Below, in pieces: positions 23,663 to 31,401 of a stretch of DNA of 38,188 nucleotides. The notes below the pieces were generated by a model. It saw only the letters and a list, made by a program, of their open reading frames with translations, ran no database searches and was not told the origin of the DNA. This DNA is from a virus, in the IMG/VR virus record IMGVR_UViG_3300010148_000037, positions 1 through 38,188 of that record; one strand, written 5' to 3'. Every line of letters starts with the position of its first letter. Positions within the stretch are counted from its first letter, which is position 1. Both the position numbers and the translations under genes were made by a program.

Positions 23663-25210
23663 CTACTCGAATAAATCTCTTGATAATTTTATATACCCCA
23701 CCTGAACACCTCTACCTGATGAACTTAAAGATTGAACTCCTATAAAAGGAATTAAGTCTATGTCGTCAGTCATAGCTAAAGATTTTGTTGTGCTTATTGA
23801 CTGAGTTCCTCCACCTGCTGTTGCAGTAGTAACTAAACCATATTGAACATTATTTACAAAAACACTAATTTGTCTGTTTTCATCAAAAGATATTCTTAAT
23901 CTATAAACAGTACTAGCAGTTATTGTTATTCCCAAGTTTGTTATGAAATCTGTTCCGCCTACACTATAAACAAAATGTAAGTTACCATTTGTTGTTAAAG
24001 CACCCAAATCATCATCAGTAGCATACAAGAAATAAGCTTGATTTGCATCTGTAGCATAAGTTCCAACCTCTGTAAGTTTTAATCCTGCCCATATAGCAGA
24101 ATTAGTTATAGTTCCTGATGTGGATATAGCACAAGAAAAATCTATTTTGTTTTCTGTACCAAAAGGCACAGAAGACCAAGCTGAAGAATCAAAAGAATGT
24201 GGTAATTCAGTTTCTCCATCTCTAGGACTTAAAACAGAAAAATCATTATCAGTAGCTCCTGAAGTTAATTTAATACCAGCAAAACCAGCACCAGATCTTC
24301 CTGCATTATTACTTACTTGAATAGACCCAGAATTAGTACCACCTAAAACAAAATTTTGATTAGGAGTAACATAAGGATCTATTACAAAAAATAATTTAAA
24401 TGTTTGAGAAGCAACGTCAGTGCCGTTAGTACCAATTCTAATTTTACAACTACCATCAGCTATATCATGAACCATTACATTAATCATAGCATTATCAGCT
24501 ATAGTACCACCATCTTGTAAACTAACTAAAACTTGAGATGTTGTCCCATATATATGACTATTATTAAAAGTAAACTCAACAGTATCTGTAGCAGCTAAAT
24601 CGTGTGCTTGCATCGTTATTAAACCATATTTTGCGTTTAAAGTTACAGCAGTTGTAGCATCCGTTGATTGAGTTACTTGAGCATCTGTTATACCTAAACT
24701 TGGAACTTTTTCAAAATACTCTACAAGCTCAAATCTATCATCTGACTGAGATACCGTACCACTTACTCTAAGATTTCCATCTTTATCAATTTTTACTTTT
24801 TCAGAACCATTTGTGGCAAAAGATAAAGAATCCTTAGAATGATCGTAAAATATCTGACCTGAATTATTTCTACTTACATCTCCAAAATAAATATTACCAG
24901 CATTTGCTCTACCAGACAATATGGACATTCCACAATCTGAAGAGTTTTCTAAAACTATTTGGTTAGCAAAAGAACTGGCATTTACTGCTCCCACACTAAC
25001 TGATAAAACATGAAGTAAGCCATCAGGAGCTGATGACCCCGTACCTACACCTAGTTTAGTTACAGAAACTTTATCTGTAGATATTTTTAACGAAGTAATG
25101 TTACCGTCCCCTGTCTCTACATCTTTTAGCTTACCATCTGTTAATTCTACAGAAGTTTGCAGTAAATTCTTGTAAGTTGAGGATATAGATTTTCCCTTTA
25201 AACTACTCAT
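23663..25210 (-). CDS. Tail fiber/receptor-binding-type protein with LamG-like C-terminus
   Basis: The 515-aa product begins with a short helical segment (KGKSISSTYKNLLQTSVEL). It then has the repetitive strand motifs typical of phage fibers (about 105-150): GNIYFGDVSRNNSGQIFYDH, KDSLSFATNGSEKVKIDKDG and NLRVSG. The C-terminal half (about 310-515) is a beta-sandwich-like region with VYRLRISFDENRQISVFVNN and ending GVQVGYIKLSRDLF. This pattern of 'velocity, bind, display' strands is common in concanavalin/LamG-type lectin folds. A role in adhesion to surface glycans is inferred. It follows the holin gene directly (stop abuts start) and precedes the small genes before terL, separated from the other fiber gene at 32.9 kb. 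Confidence 0.65.
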   Translation of the reverse strand: MSSLKGKSISSTYKNLLQTSVELTDGKLKDVETGDGNITSLKISTDKVSVTKLGVGTGSSAPDGLLHVLSVSVGAVNASSFANQIVLENSSDCGMSILSGRANAGNIYFGDVSRNNSGQIFYDHSKDSLSFATNGSEKVKIDKDGNLRVSGTVSQSDDRFELVEYFEKVPSLGITDAQVTQSTDATTAVTLNAKYGLITMQAHDLAATDTVEFTFNNSHIYGTTSQVLVSLQDGGTIADNAMINVMVHDIADGSCKIRIGTNGTDVASQTFKLFFVIDPYVTPNQNFVLGGTNSGSIQVSNNAGRSGAGFAGIKLTSGATDNDFSVLSPRDGETELPHSFDSSAWSSVPFGTENKIDFSCAISTSGTITNSAIWAGLKLTEVGTYATDANQAYFLYATDDDLGALTTNGNLHFVYSVGGTDFITNLGITITASTVYRLRISFDENRQISVFVNNVQYGLVTTATAGGGTQSISTTKSLAMTDDIDLIPFIGVQSLSSSGRGVQVGYIKLSRDLFE

Positions 25211-25597
25211 TTAATTTTTTTTTATTTTTTCTATAGACCTACCCGCAAAGTAAGCTCCATATACTGTTATTAATAATGTTTGATATATAGGTATATAACT
25301 TTCTTGAATAGCAAACTCTCCTATATTACCGTCAAACACTGACAAAACTACAAAAATTGCAGTTAAAAATATACATATTAAAGGTCTAATGTTCTTAGAT
25401 AGCCAGTTGTCAGACTTCATGTCAGCTTCCCAACGTCTAGTGACTTGTTCCTGTGCTTGAGACTCAGCTTGCATAAGAACCTCTTCCATTTTACGTTTTG
25501 CTTCTAATCTTTCTTCTTCAGAAGTACTAAGATTATCTATTACATCTCCAACTTGTTTAACAACACCCCCTCCTAAAAAATTTAATAACTTACTCAT
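25211..25597 (-). CDS. Holin (3TM/GTA-holin-like)
   Basis: The 128-aa product has an amphipathic N-terminus (SKLLNFLGGGVVKQVGDVID), a long charged helix (EERLEAKRKMEEVLMQAESQ), a conserved-looking WEADMKSDNWLSKNIRPLIC segment, and two clear membrane segments (about 77-93 and 102-120), ending in a basic tail KKN. The order 'amphipathic helix, charged helix, DxWLSKxxRP, two TM' is characteristic of the 3TM holin family found in gene transfer agents and many phages. Holins form the membrane lesion that lets the endolysin reach the cell wall. The endolysin gene lies 2 bp upstream on the same strand, forming a holin-endolysin pair. Confidence 0.75.
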   Translation of the reverse strand: MSKLLNFLGGGVVKQVGDVIDNLSTSEEERLEAKRKMEEVLMQAESQAQEQVTRRWEADMKSDNWLSKNIRPLICIFLTAIFVVLSVFDGNIGEFAIQESYIPIYQTLLITVYGAYFAGRSIEKIKKN

Positions 25598-25599
25598 AA

Positions 25600-26049
25600 C
25601 TACACTAGTTTATAAGCAGTTTTTCCTTTCTCATTTTTATAAGCCTCAAGAATCTGACTTCTATTTTCTCTTGACTTAAGAGATATGTGTATCCAAGAAT
25701 AATCAAACTCATTTATCATTTGGTCAAACTCTACACCTGATTCTAATACCCAATCATAAATAACCTTATTATTCATTTTTCCCTTTTCCCAAAATTGCAA
25801 ATCCAAAGCCTCACCCTTACTATGTTGGCTACGAGATGATCCACCAATAGCTTTATTGAGTTTCGGGCTACGATAACCACTACTAATGCGAATAGGACCA
25901 ATAGCGTCACGCATAGGTTGTATAAGATTATCAACAACCCTTTGCATGTTTTCCAAATGTTTGTTGGACATCTCATTACTAATACCTAATCTTTTTGCTG
26001 TGTTACTGTGTTCTATCTCTGCACGAGAAAAATTTTTACTTAACTTCAT
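25600..26049 (-). CDS. Endolysin: M15-family peptidase
   Basis: The 149-aa product has the full zinc-binding set of M15A peptidases: SSGYRSPKLNKAIGGSSRSQ with the following H76-SKGEALD83 (pattern SxHxxGxAxD) and a third ligand in WIH121IS. N-terminal KLSKNFSRAEIEHSNTAKRL resembles the short N-terminal helix of phage single-domain M15 endolysins. The enzyme cuts peptide cross-links in peptidoglycan. It has no signal peptide and so depends on the adjacent holin for export. Size (about 150 residues) is typical. The neighbours on both sides (holin downstream, exported proteins upstream) place it in a lysis or envelope cassette. Confidence 0.85.
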   Translation of the reverse strand: MKLSKNFSRAEIEHSNTAKRLGISNEMSNKHLENMQRVVDNLIQPMRDAIGPIRISSGYRSPKLNKAIGGSSRSQHSKGEALDLQFWEKGKMNNKVIYDWVLESGVEFDQMINEFDYSWIHISLKSRENRSQILEAYKNEKGKTAYKLV

Positions 26050-26058
26050 AATTTAAAT

Positions 26059-26394
26059 TTAAAACGCTTCCATAACTATTTCATCTATAGAGTTTTGTAC
26101 ATCACTCTTAGTAGCCTCCATAGTCATCATTATATTTGCTTGAAATCTTTTTACCTCTTCGTTATTGTTAAATATAACAATAGTAGGGACAACCACTATT
26201 TTATATTCTTTAGACCACCTTGAATCTGCAGTTATATCAACTCTCTGTATTTCACAGTCTGATAGTTTTGAAAGCCAAGTTACTTCGTTAGATTTATTGA
26301 AACTAGCATTAAACTCAACAGCAACCATTCCGTCAGGAAAATCCTGAGCAATTCCTATAAAAGGAAATAATAATAATAATAATAATTTTTTCAT
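26059..26394 (-). CDS. Exported thioredoxin-like protein lacking the CxxC active site
   Basis: The 111-aa product starts with a signal peptide (MKKLLLLLLFPFIGIAQ; likely cleavage after A16). The mature part has a thioredoxin-fold layout: a VAVEFNASFN strand where the CxxC would follow, LSDCEIQRVDIT, and the cis-proline motif KIVVVPTIVIFNNNEEVKRF. The position of the CxxC is occupied by NASFNKSN, so oxidoreductase activity is unlikely; one cysteine remains in LSDCEI. A structural or binding role in the periplasm is possible. The gene overlaps the YfiM-like gene by 4 bp. Six identical TTA codons encode the leucine core of the signal peptide. Family assignment is by motif, moderate confidence. 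Confidence 0.6.
   Translation of the reverse strand: MKKLLLLLLFPFIGIAQDFPDGMVAVEFNASFNKSNEVTWLSKLSDCEIQRVDITADSRWSKEYKIVVVPTIVIFNNNEEVKRFQANIMMTMEATKSDVQNSIDEIVMEAF
26368..26385. repeat. (TAA/TTA)6 microsatellite inside a signal peptide
   Basis: Six consecutive TTA codons (minus strand) code L4-L9 of the thioredoxin-like protein's signal peptide. Slippage in units of three would lengthen or shorten the hydrophobic core without a frameshift. Confidence 0.9.
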
Positions 26395-26693
26395 ATTGCT
26401 ATCCTTATAGTTATTAATCCTAATGTGGTTCCTATTGTATTTGCTAGCATGTCATTCCAATTAGAATCTCCATGTTTTCTATCATAAATTTCTTTGCCTG
26501 CTCCTATTAATAAAGAAACTACTAATCCTGACATTAAAGCTTGATTTTTATTTTCTGTTTTGTTGTATAATATAGAAGAAACAGTAGAGCTTATTGCATA
26601 TGAACCACCCATATGTAGTAGTTTATCGTTTTGTAGCATTTGTGCTCTTGCAGTTAAATTTATAAATAATATAATCCAAAACAGTTTAATCAT
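26391..26693 (-). CDS. Exported YfiM/DUF2279-like small protein
   Basis: The 100-aa product starts with a signal peptide (MIKLFWIILFINLTARAQ, likely cleaved after A17). The mature part includes NDKLLHMGGSYAISSTVSSI, a second hydrophobic stretch (ALMSGLVVSLLIGAGKEIYD) and NWNDMLANTIGTTLGLI. A His in DKxxH, a GKE(I/V)YD motif and a D-(L/M)LANxxG motif are features I associate with DUF2279/YfiM-type periplasmic or lipoprotein-like membrane proteins. No lipobox is seen here. It sits directly between the TM/coiled-coil gene (abutting) and the thioredoxin-like gene (4-bp overlap). The function of this family is not known to me. Confidence 0.6.
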   Translation of the reverse strand: MIKLFWIILFINLTARAQMLQNDKLLHMGGSYAISSTVSSILYNKTENKNQALMSGLVVSLLIGAGKEIYDRKHGDSNWNDMLANTIGTTLGLITIRIAI

Positions 26694-26978
26694 TTATTTT
26701 AATTTATCAATCTTATCTTCCATTCTAATCATTTGACTTTTAATGTCTTTAACATCGTCTTGTGTAGACATAATAGTTTGACGTATAAGTTGATCTTTCA
26801 TATCATACTCCATACGAGTAATTTCAGGATCAGGAGGAAGAGGTAATTCTTTAGCATCTGCTATATCGTTTTGTAGTGTAAACCACATTCCTACTAATGT
26901 AAATATAAGAACAGCAATACCTGCTAATGTTTTTAAACTTATATTAAATGATGTTTCTTCGCTTAATTCTTTTGCCAT
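26694..26978 (-). CDS. Membrane-anchored coiled-coil protein (possible inner-membrane spanin-like)
   Basis: The 94-aa product has a short N-terminal cytoplasmic part, one membrane segment (about 15-34: LKTLAGIAVLIFTLVGMWFT), a Pro-rich linker (KELPLPPDPEI) and a C-terminal coiled coil (DDVKDIKSQMIRMEDKIDKL). This topology, single N-terminal TM then a periplasmic coil, is that of i-spanins, and the gene is near the holin and endolysin. No clear outer-membrane lipoprotein partner is visible, so it might instead pair with another exported protein in this cassette. It abuts the next gene without a gap. Confidence 0.6.
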   Translation of the reverse strand: MAKELSEETSFNISLKTLAGIAVLIFTLVGMWFTLQNDIADAKELPLPPDPEITRMEYDMKDQLIRQTIMSTQDDVKDIKSQMIRMEDKIDKLK

Positions 26979-26980
26979 GA

Positions 26981-28015
26981 TTAAAATATTACATAATTAA
27001 GGCCAACACTAAAGTTGTGCCACTGCCTGTTCCAGTACTTATTATATCTACCTTCTACAAATATACCTAAACTTTTATTAAATCTATAACCATATATTAA
27101 GCCAAGAGAATAGTCTATCCATTGACCATTGTTAAACTTGTGATATGAGTATATATTATCAGTGTCTAAGTGGTAGGGCATAATGTTTCCCCAAGTATGA
27201 AACCAAAAATCTTTTGTAAAGTGATAATAGTCTAAACCTAAAACAAAAGAGTACTCTACAATATTAGATATAGAATTTCTTTGTTTTTCTACATAATTAT
27301 TTATAACTTGTGGTATAACAACCTCTTCCCACACTTCTTGACTGTTTGCTACAAGCTCTCCGTCAGGAGAAAAATATTCCCCCCCTAGGGTGATGTTGTA
27401 TCCCTCTTGAAGGGCAAGGTATGTATAATGAAGTGTACCATTATCAAGTACCCAATCAGAAAGAGGATCAAACCCGTAAGGTTCGGCAAGTCTTTGCACT
27501 AAACCCCCGTTAAACGAAAGCTTGCCTTCCCTTACTTGTTTTCTATATCTTTGTGATGCTTCAAAGTATTTTATATCAGCAAAACCATCTTCTAAGTATT
27601 CTACCTTGGCAACCCAATTGTCAGCTACATATCTTACAAAATGATGCTGATTAGTATAGTTTACACCTAAACGTCTTACAAAGTCAGCTTCAAATAAATA
27701 CTCAAAACCATCTACTCTACCAATTGTAGCTGCGTCACTATATGAGTTTTCTGTACCATTATAAAAAGTTAAAGCTCTATTTTCGTATCCAAATCTTTTT
27801 ATCTTTCTAAGACCTATAGAAAAAGTGTAATCAAAAGGTGTTTCTATTACATCTTCTTCAAGGGACCCTGATGTTACAGACCAAACTTGATTATCCCCTA
27901 AAGAAGTACCACCATTAATAGCAGCATAGAAAGTAGAGTATTTAAATATCTTATGTAATCCTTGAGCACTTCCTAAAAAAGGGATAAATAATAATATTAA
28001 TAGTATTCTTCTCAT
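26981..28015 (-). CDS. Exported protein, probable outer-membrane beta-barrel
   Basis: The 344-aa product has a signal peptide (MRRILLILLFIPFLGSAQG, likely cleaved after SA). The mature protein alternates short strands rich in aromatic residues with turns, such as FDYTFSIGLRKIKRFGYENR, FVLGLDYYHFTKDFWFHTWG, IDYSLGLIYGYRFNKSLGIF and the terminal WHNFSVGLNYVIF. Amphipathic strands and a terminal aromatic residue are features of Bacteroidota outer-membrane barrels. It overlaps the upstream T9SS gene by 4 bp (ATGA), so the two are probably co-translated. A phage gene for an outer-membrane protein could alter surface receptors or block superinfection; that is inferred. No specific family is recognised. 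Confidence 0.65.
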   Translation of the reverse strand: MRRILLILLFIPFLGSAQGLHKIFKYSTFYAAINGGTSLGDNQVWSVTSGSLEEDVIETPFDYTFSIGLRKIKRFGYENRALTFYNGTENSYSDAATIGRVDGFEYLFEADFVRRLGVNYTNQHHFVRYVADNWVAKVEYLEDGFADIKYFEASQRYRKQVREGKLSFNGGLVQRLAEPYGFDPLSDWVLDNGTLHYTYLALQEGYNITLGGEYFSPDGELVANSQEVWEEVVIPQVINNYVEKQRNSISNIVEYSFVLGLDYYHFTKDFWFHTWGNIMPYHLDTDNIYSYHKFNNGQWIDYSLGLIYGYRFNKSLGIFVEGRYNKYWNRQWHNFSVGLNYVIF

Positions 28016-30423
28016 CTCTTTAATAGTTTTGTTGTGCTAGTACTACCATTATATGTTACGCTAAAATTATATACACCAGAAGGTAGTAAACTTACATCTA
28101 ATTGATTTAAACCTTTATGTGTTTGACTTTGTTTTATTTTAATAACAAGTTTACCTGCTATGTTGTATACTTTTATTCCTACGGGACCATTTGTTAATAT
28201 ATTCAATATGTCGCTCATAGGATTAGGGTACATAACTATATTATGACCTCTAAGTAAATCTCTAGTATCAAGTTCGCTATCTCCACTACAGCTCCAATAT
28301 AACTGCTGACATTTGTCATCCCAGCTATTATTACAACAGTATGGGTCAACCATAATAACCCAAGCATAGCATGTATCGTTTAACCAATATGGAACTCCAG
28401 GATCTCCAACACAACCTGCATCATACAAACAGCTTCCATCATCTGTATTATATATAGCATCATAATTATAAGCAATAGGATCCATACATCCTTCTAATAC
28501 ATCTATACAACCATCGTTATCAGTATTTGCTAAAGAGTCATAATTAAAAGCTGTTTCATCTGTGCAACCGTACACTACATCAATACAAGAAAAATCTTCT
28601 GTATTAGCCTCTAAGTTGTAATTAAAAGCATTTGGATCTGTACATCCAGGAGTTACTGGGATGCAAGACTCATTATCAGTGTTAGCAACAGGGTCGTAGT
28701 TAAAAGCAGTATTATCAGTACACCCAAATATAAAAGGGATACAATTATCGCTTGCTGTGTTCGCTTCATCATTATAATTATACATTGTAGGGTCCATACA
28801 TCCTATTATTACAGGAATGCAGCTACCATCATTAACATTAGACTCTATATTAAAATTAAAAGCATCTGGATCTGTACACCCAGGTATTGGATATATACAG
28901 TTATCATTATTTACGTTTGCTGTGCTATCATAGTTAAGAGCTAACTGATCAGTGCACCCAAAATACAAACAAGATTCATCTGCTGTATTAGCATCTGGAT
29001 TAAAATTCCAAGCTTGTTCGTTCATACAGCCAACAACTACTGCCACACAACTTTCGTCATCTACGTTGGCAAGTGAATCATAATTAAATGCGAAGGGTGA
29101 GGTACAACCCTCTACAATCTCTATACAGCTACCATCGTCTGTATTAGCATCTAGATTGTAGTTTAGTGATTGTTCATCCAAACACCCGTAAATTTTTGGT
29201 ACACAGTAATCACCACAAAAAGGCATAGCATCATATACGTGCCAAAAAGGTGGTTTATAAGGTTTAAGTGCTCCTTGCCCATTATTAGAAAATGGAAACA
29301 TACCACCTTGTAGTGTTACATTACCGTTTGAGTTTATAAGTCTAAAAGAGTTGTGCATAGTTTGAAACGCAACTTCTGCAGGAGGAGTTTGAGGGCTAGC
29401 TATCTCAAAGTAATAAACTTTAACAGCTTTATCTGTTTCTAAAGTTAAATTAAACTCTTGTGAGTAAAATCCAGGACCCATAGTGTATGTGCCAAGAATA
29501 CTGTCTTCTTGTACTACACCTATATAACAATCACCCCAACCATCACCACCATCATCTTCAATTATAAGAGTGTAGTTACATGTAGGCACTATTTCGTTTA
29601 ACGTAGCCTCAGGGTTGTAATTAAATGAATTTGGATTTATGCAGCCTAGCGTGTGTAATGTTTCGCATGATCCATCATCAAAATTAGCAGATGGACTAAA
29701 CTCTATATATGTATTATTTGTACATCCTTCTACTATAGGTAAGTCACATTGTTGTAACCATATAGGACCAGAATATGCAGCACTACCAAACCCTGCACTA
29801 TCTAATGACCATAAAGTATCTAAACTACCACAAGGCTCTGCATCTCCAAGTATTATAAAACCACCATCTTCACCGCCCCACAGAGAACCCTCTAAACCAT
29901 CACCATACGTGTCACTTAATATAAGTTCTACTCCTGTTTCAGGCACACATAAATCATACACAATAGTCTGATTAGCTTCCTCGTAAGAATACTCACCAGC
30001 TACTACATTATCCACAGGCTGACCATTAGATAAATCTGTTAGTATCCATCCAGTTTCACTTGGATACTGATCTAATGTAAGTTTAAGGATCATTTTAGCT
30101 TCACCGTCAGAACAGCTTAATCCTATACAAGTATTATTATCAAACTCAGCCCAAGGATTGTAATTAGGTGCTTCAGGATTTGTACAACCATATACTCCTT
30201 CTGGCTCAGGAGGCAGTGGTTCTTCGCAATCTCCTGCATCATAACCAAACTCTTCACAATTAAAATTTATAGGAGTTCCGTTCCAGGTGTAAGAACCATC
30301 ATCGCAAAATCCATCACCTAACCAGTTTTCAGGAGCTTCATTTGCTTCACAATCTATAAATAAACTATCTTGAGAGTTTGCGTTTAAAGATATAATTAGT
30401 ATTAAATAAAATATTTTTTTCAT
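28012..30423 (-). CDS. T9SS-secreted Cys-repeat protein with LNR-like domain and Por sorting domain
   Basis: The 803-aa product has a signal peptide (MKKIFYLILIISLNANSQ), then an LNR/Notch-like Cys domain (about 23-70: APENWLGDGFCDDGS, DAGDCEE). A GCTNPEAPNYNPWAEFDNNT unit and a beta-domain follow, with LTLDQYPSETGWILTD and ILSDTYGDGLEG. A second such block contains IIEDDGGDGWGDCYIG. Ten tandem repeats of about 26 residues (pattern GCxDxxAFNYDxxANxDDxSC; 28417-29187) come next, then a Cys/Trp-rich segment. The protein ends in a T9SS C-terminal sorting domain: MYPNPMSDILNI, VYNIAGKLV, SLLPSGVYNFSVTYNGSTST, KLLKR. T9SS exports such proteins across the outer membrane of Bacteroidota. The calcium-binding look of the repeats (acidic D/N loops) suggests an extracellular adhesin-like rod. 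It begins at TAATG, overlapping the stop of a phage basic gene. Confidence 0.85.
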   Translation of the reverse strand: MKKIFYLILIISLNANSQDSLFIDCEANEAPENWLGDGFCDDGSYTWNGTPINFNCEEFGYDAGDCEEPLPPEPEGVYGCTNPEAPNYNPWAEFDNNTCIGLSCSDGEAKMILKLTLDQYPSETGWILTDLSNGQPVDNVVAGEYSYEEANQTIVYDLCVPETGVELILSDTYGDGLEGSLWGGEDGGFIILGDAEPCGSLDTLWSLDSAGFGSAAYSGPIWLQQCDLPIVEGCTNNTYIEFSPSANFDDGSCETLHTLGCINPNSFNYNPEATLNEIVPTCNYTLIIEDDGGDGWGDCYIGVVQEDSILGTYTMGPGFYSQEFNLTLETDKAVKVYYFEIASPQTPPAEVAFQTMHNSFRLINSNGNVTLQGGMFPFSNNGQGALKPYKPPFWHVYDAMPFCGDYCVPKIYGCLDEQSLNYNLDANTDDGSCIEIVEGCTSPFAFNYDSLANVDDESCVAVVVGCMNEQAWNFNPDANTADESCLYFGCTDQLALNYDSTANVNNDNCIYPIPGCTDPDAFNFNIESNVNDGSCIPVIIGCMDPTMYNYNDEANTASDNCIPFIFGCTDNTAFNYDPVANTDNESCIPVTPGCTDPNAFNYNLEANTEDFSCIDVVYGCTDETAFNYDSLANTDNDGCIDVLEGCMDPIAYNYDAIYNTDDGSCLYDAGCVGDPGVPYWLNDTCYAWVIMVDPYCCNNSWDDKCQQLYWSCSGDSELDTRDLLRGHNIVMYPNPMSDILNILTNGPVGIKVYNIAGKLVIKIKQSQTHKGLNQLDVSLLPSGVYNFSVTYNGSTSTTKLLKR
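28417..29187. repeat. Ten tandem about 78-bp repeats coding GCxDxxAFNYDxxANxDDxSC units
   Basis: Ten imperfect units of roughly 72-78 bp follow one another inside the T9SS gene on the minus strand. Each codes for a Gly-Cys start, an AFNY(D/N) core and an acidic DD/DN-x-(S/N/G)C end. Three isolated further units lie nearer the N-terminus. DNA identity between units is moderate, showing old duplication rather than a recent expansion. Confidence 0.85.
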
Positions 30424-30671
30424 TACGCATTTCTTACTTTTTGGGCTACTTTTTTACTATATTTTGCAAATTGTTTACCTTTTTTTCTAGCTCTTTTTTT
30501 AGCTCTATTTGTAGCAGCTTTCTCACTAGGACTTAAAGATTCTCTGACAGATTTAGGTAGGTATCTACCTCTTTTACTTATGGGCTTTTTTTTGTCTTCC
30601 TTGCTGACATAATCCCAATCCTGATCCCCCCAATCTTTTAAACTTTTTTGTGATTTTCTTAAAGCCTTCAT
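30423..30671 (-). CDS. Small Lys/Arg-rich phage protein
   Basis: The 82-aa product is strongly basic (EDKKKPISKRGRYLPKSVRE, then SEKAATNRAKKRARKKGKQF). The gene is linked by TAATG overlaps to both neighbours: its ATG overlaps the stop of the 66-aa gene and its stop overlaps the ATG of the T9SS gene. This fixes the start at 30671 and indicates coupled translation. Small basic proteins of this kind are common in environmental phages. A nucleic-acid-binding or virion-DNA role is inferred from charge only. Confidence 0.7.
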   Translation of the reverse strand: MKALRKSQKSLKDWGDQDWDYVSKEDKKKPISKRGRYLPKSVRESLSPSEKAATNRAKKRARKKGKQFAKYSKKVAQKVRNA

Positions 30672-30871
30672 TAGTTTCTATATCCGCCTCCTGCAGCTTT
30701 ATAAGCTTTAGCTAACATCTGAGCTTTTCTAGCAGACCACTGACCTGGAGCTCCACCTTTTCCTCCAGCTTTTATTCTATTGAATATACGCTTTCTCATT
30801 CCAGGTTTTGTATAATTACCTGCTTTATTTACAGTGCTACCTTTTTTAGCTTTTTTTATTGCTTGTGCCAT
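30671..30871 (-). CDS. Conserved small basic phage protein (GQWSARKAQ family)
   Basis: The 66-aa product (KPGMRKRIFNRIKAGGKGGA, PGQWSARKAQMLAKAYKAAG) carries a 'RKRxFNxIKAGxKGGxPGQWSARKAQxLAxxYKxxGGGY' pattern. It is widely conserved in aquatic phages and large algal viruses as a domain of unknown function. The gene starts 2 bp after the stop of the 104-aa gene and overlaps the 82-aa gene (TAATG). The high positive charge suggests binding to nucleic acid, but no catalytic motif is seen. Recognition of the family is from memory of the pattern. Confidence 0.75.
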   Translation of the reverse strand: MAQAIKKAKKGSTVNKAGNYTKPGMRKRIFNRIKAGGKGGAPGQWSARKAQMLAKAYKAAGGGYRN

Positions 30872-30872
30872 A

Positions 30873-31187
30873 TTACCATTTAACTTTATCAGCCCAATAA
30901 GCTGCAGACATTTTACCTTTAGCTATATTTTTACCATGACGTGCTTTAAATGATTTTCTTTTAGCTTTCATTCTAGCACTTTCACCTTTTTTTGGTTTAC
31001 CTGCAGTCCCAGATAATGATCCTACTTTTTTTCCTTGCTGACCAAAACGTATGGTTTTAATCTTATTACCTTCTTTTGCTACAACTATATGAGATTTAGT
31101 AGGATGATTAGGAGTACGTTTAGCTTTATTATAACCAGATACTCCAGCTTTTTTCAATCTATTATCTTTCTTTACTGCTTTTGCCAT
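30873..31187 (-). CDS. Conserved small basic phage protein (TPNHPTKSHIVVAK family)
   Basis: The 104-aa product has TPNHPTKSHIVVAKEGNKIK, then TIRFGQQG and a C-terminal block KAKRKSFKARHGKNIAKGKM with SAAYWADKVKW. This is a well-conserved phage family of unknown function, often next to the GQWSARKAQ protein, as here. It starts at a TAATG overlap with the membrane-protein gene. The conserved His, Asn and aromatic residues (SFKARHGKN, AAYWADKVKW) are more than a simple charged tail would need, so an enzymatic or structural role remains possible. Confidence 0.75.
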   Translation of the reverse strand: MAKAVKKDNRLKKAGVSGYNKAKRTPNHPTKSHIVVAKEGNKIKTIRFGQQGKKVGSLSGTAGKPKKGESARMKAKRKSFKARHGKNIAKGKMSAAYWADKVKW

Positions 31188-31399
31188 TATTTTTTAGCAA
31201 ATTTTTCTACGCCAGAAATACCAAACGAGCCTAACACAACCCATACAAATGAATCGTATACAAACTCGTTTATTACTAAGTCTGACCCTACCCATCCTGT
31301 AACAAGGTCAGCTATCATTATAAGGCACATAATAGCAAAGGCTATAAACCCTACGATAGCTTTCTCATTCCAAGCGTTATCGTTTTTAAATATTTCCAT
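31187..31399 (-). CDS. Small two-TM membrane protein
   Basis: The 70-aa product has a long membrane segment (about 14-37: AIVGFIAFAIMCLIMIADLV) and a second weaker one (FVWVVLGSFGISGVEKF), ending in a basic tail. A second holin or an antiholin is possible, but it lies far from the endolysin gene. The function is not recognised. It overlaps the next gene (TAATG) and starts 2 bp after the preceding gene, so it is part of the same operon. Confidence 0.65.
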   Translation of the reverse strand: MEIFKNDNAWNEKAIVGFIAFAIMCLIMIADLVTGWVGSDLVINEFVYDSFVWVVLGSFGISGVEKFAKK

Positions 31400-31401
31400 T
31401 A

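Noticed and set aside
23714-23740. CTGATGA on the plus strand at about 23716 and TCATCAG (minus strand) at about 35818 as further hammerheads
   Set aside because: Neither is followed by a stem and GAAA with a matching stem III and UH; both lie in coding sequence.
28417-29187. Regular repeats of about 78 bp, at first suggesting a CRISPR array
   Set aside because: They are in frame, code for GCxDxxAFNYD units, vary in sequence throughout and lack distinct spacers. They are protein repeats.
31187-31399. Second holin
   Set aside because: Two membrane segments fit, but it is 5 kb from the endolysin and has no holin family pattern, so only a membrane-protein call is made.
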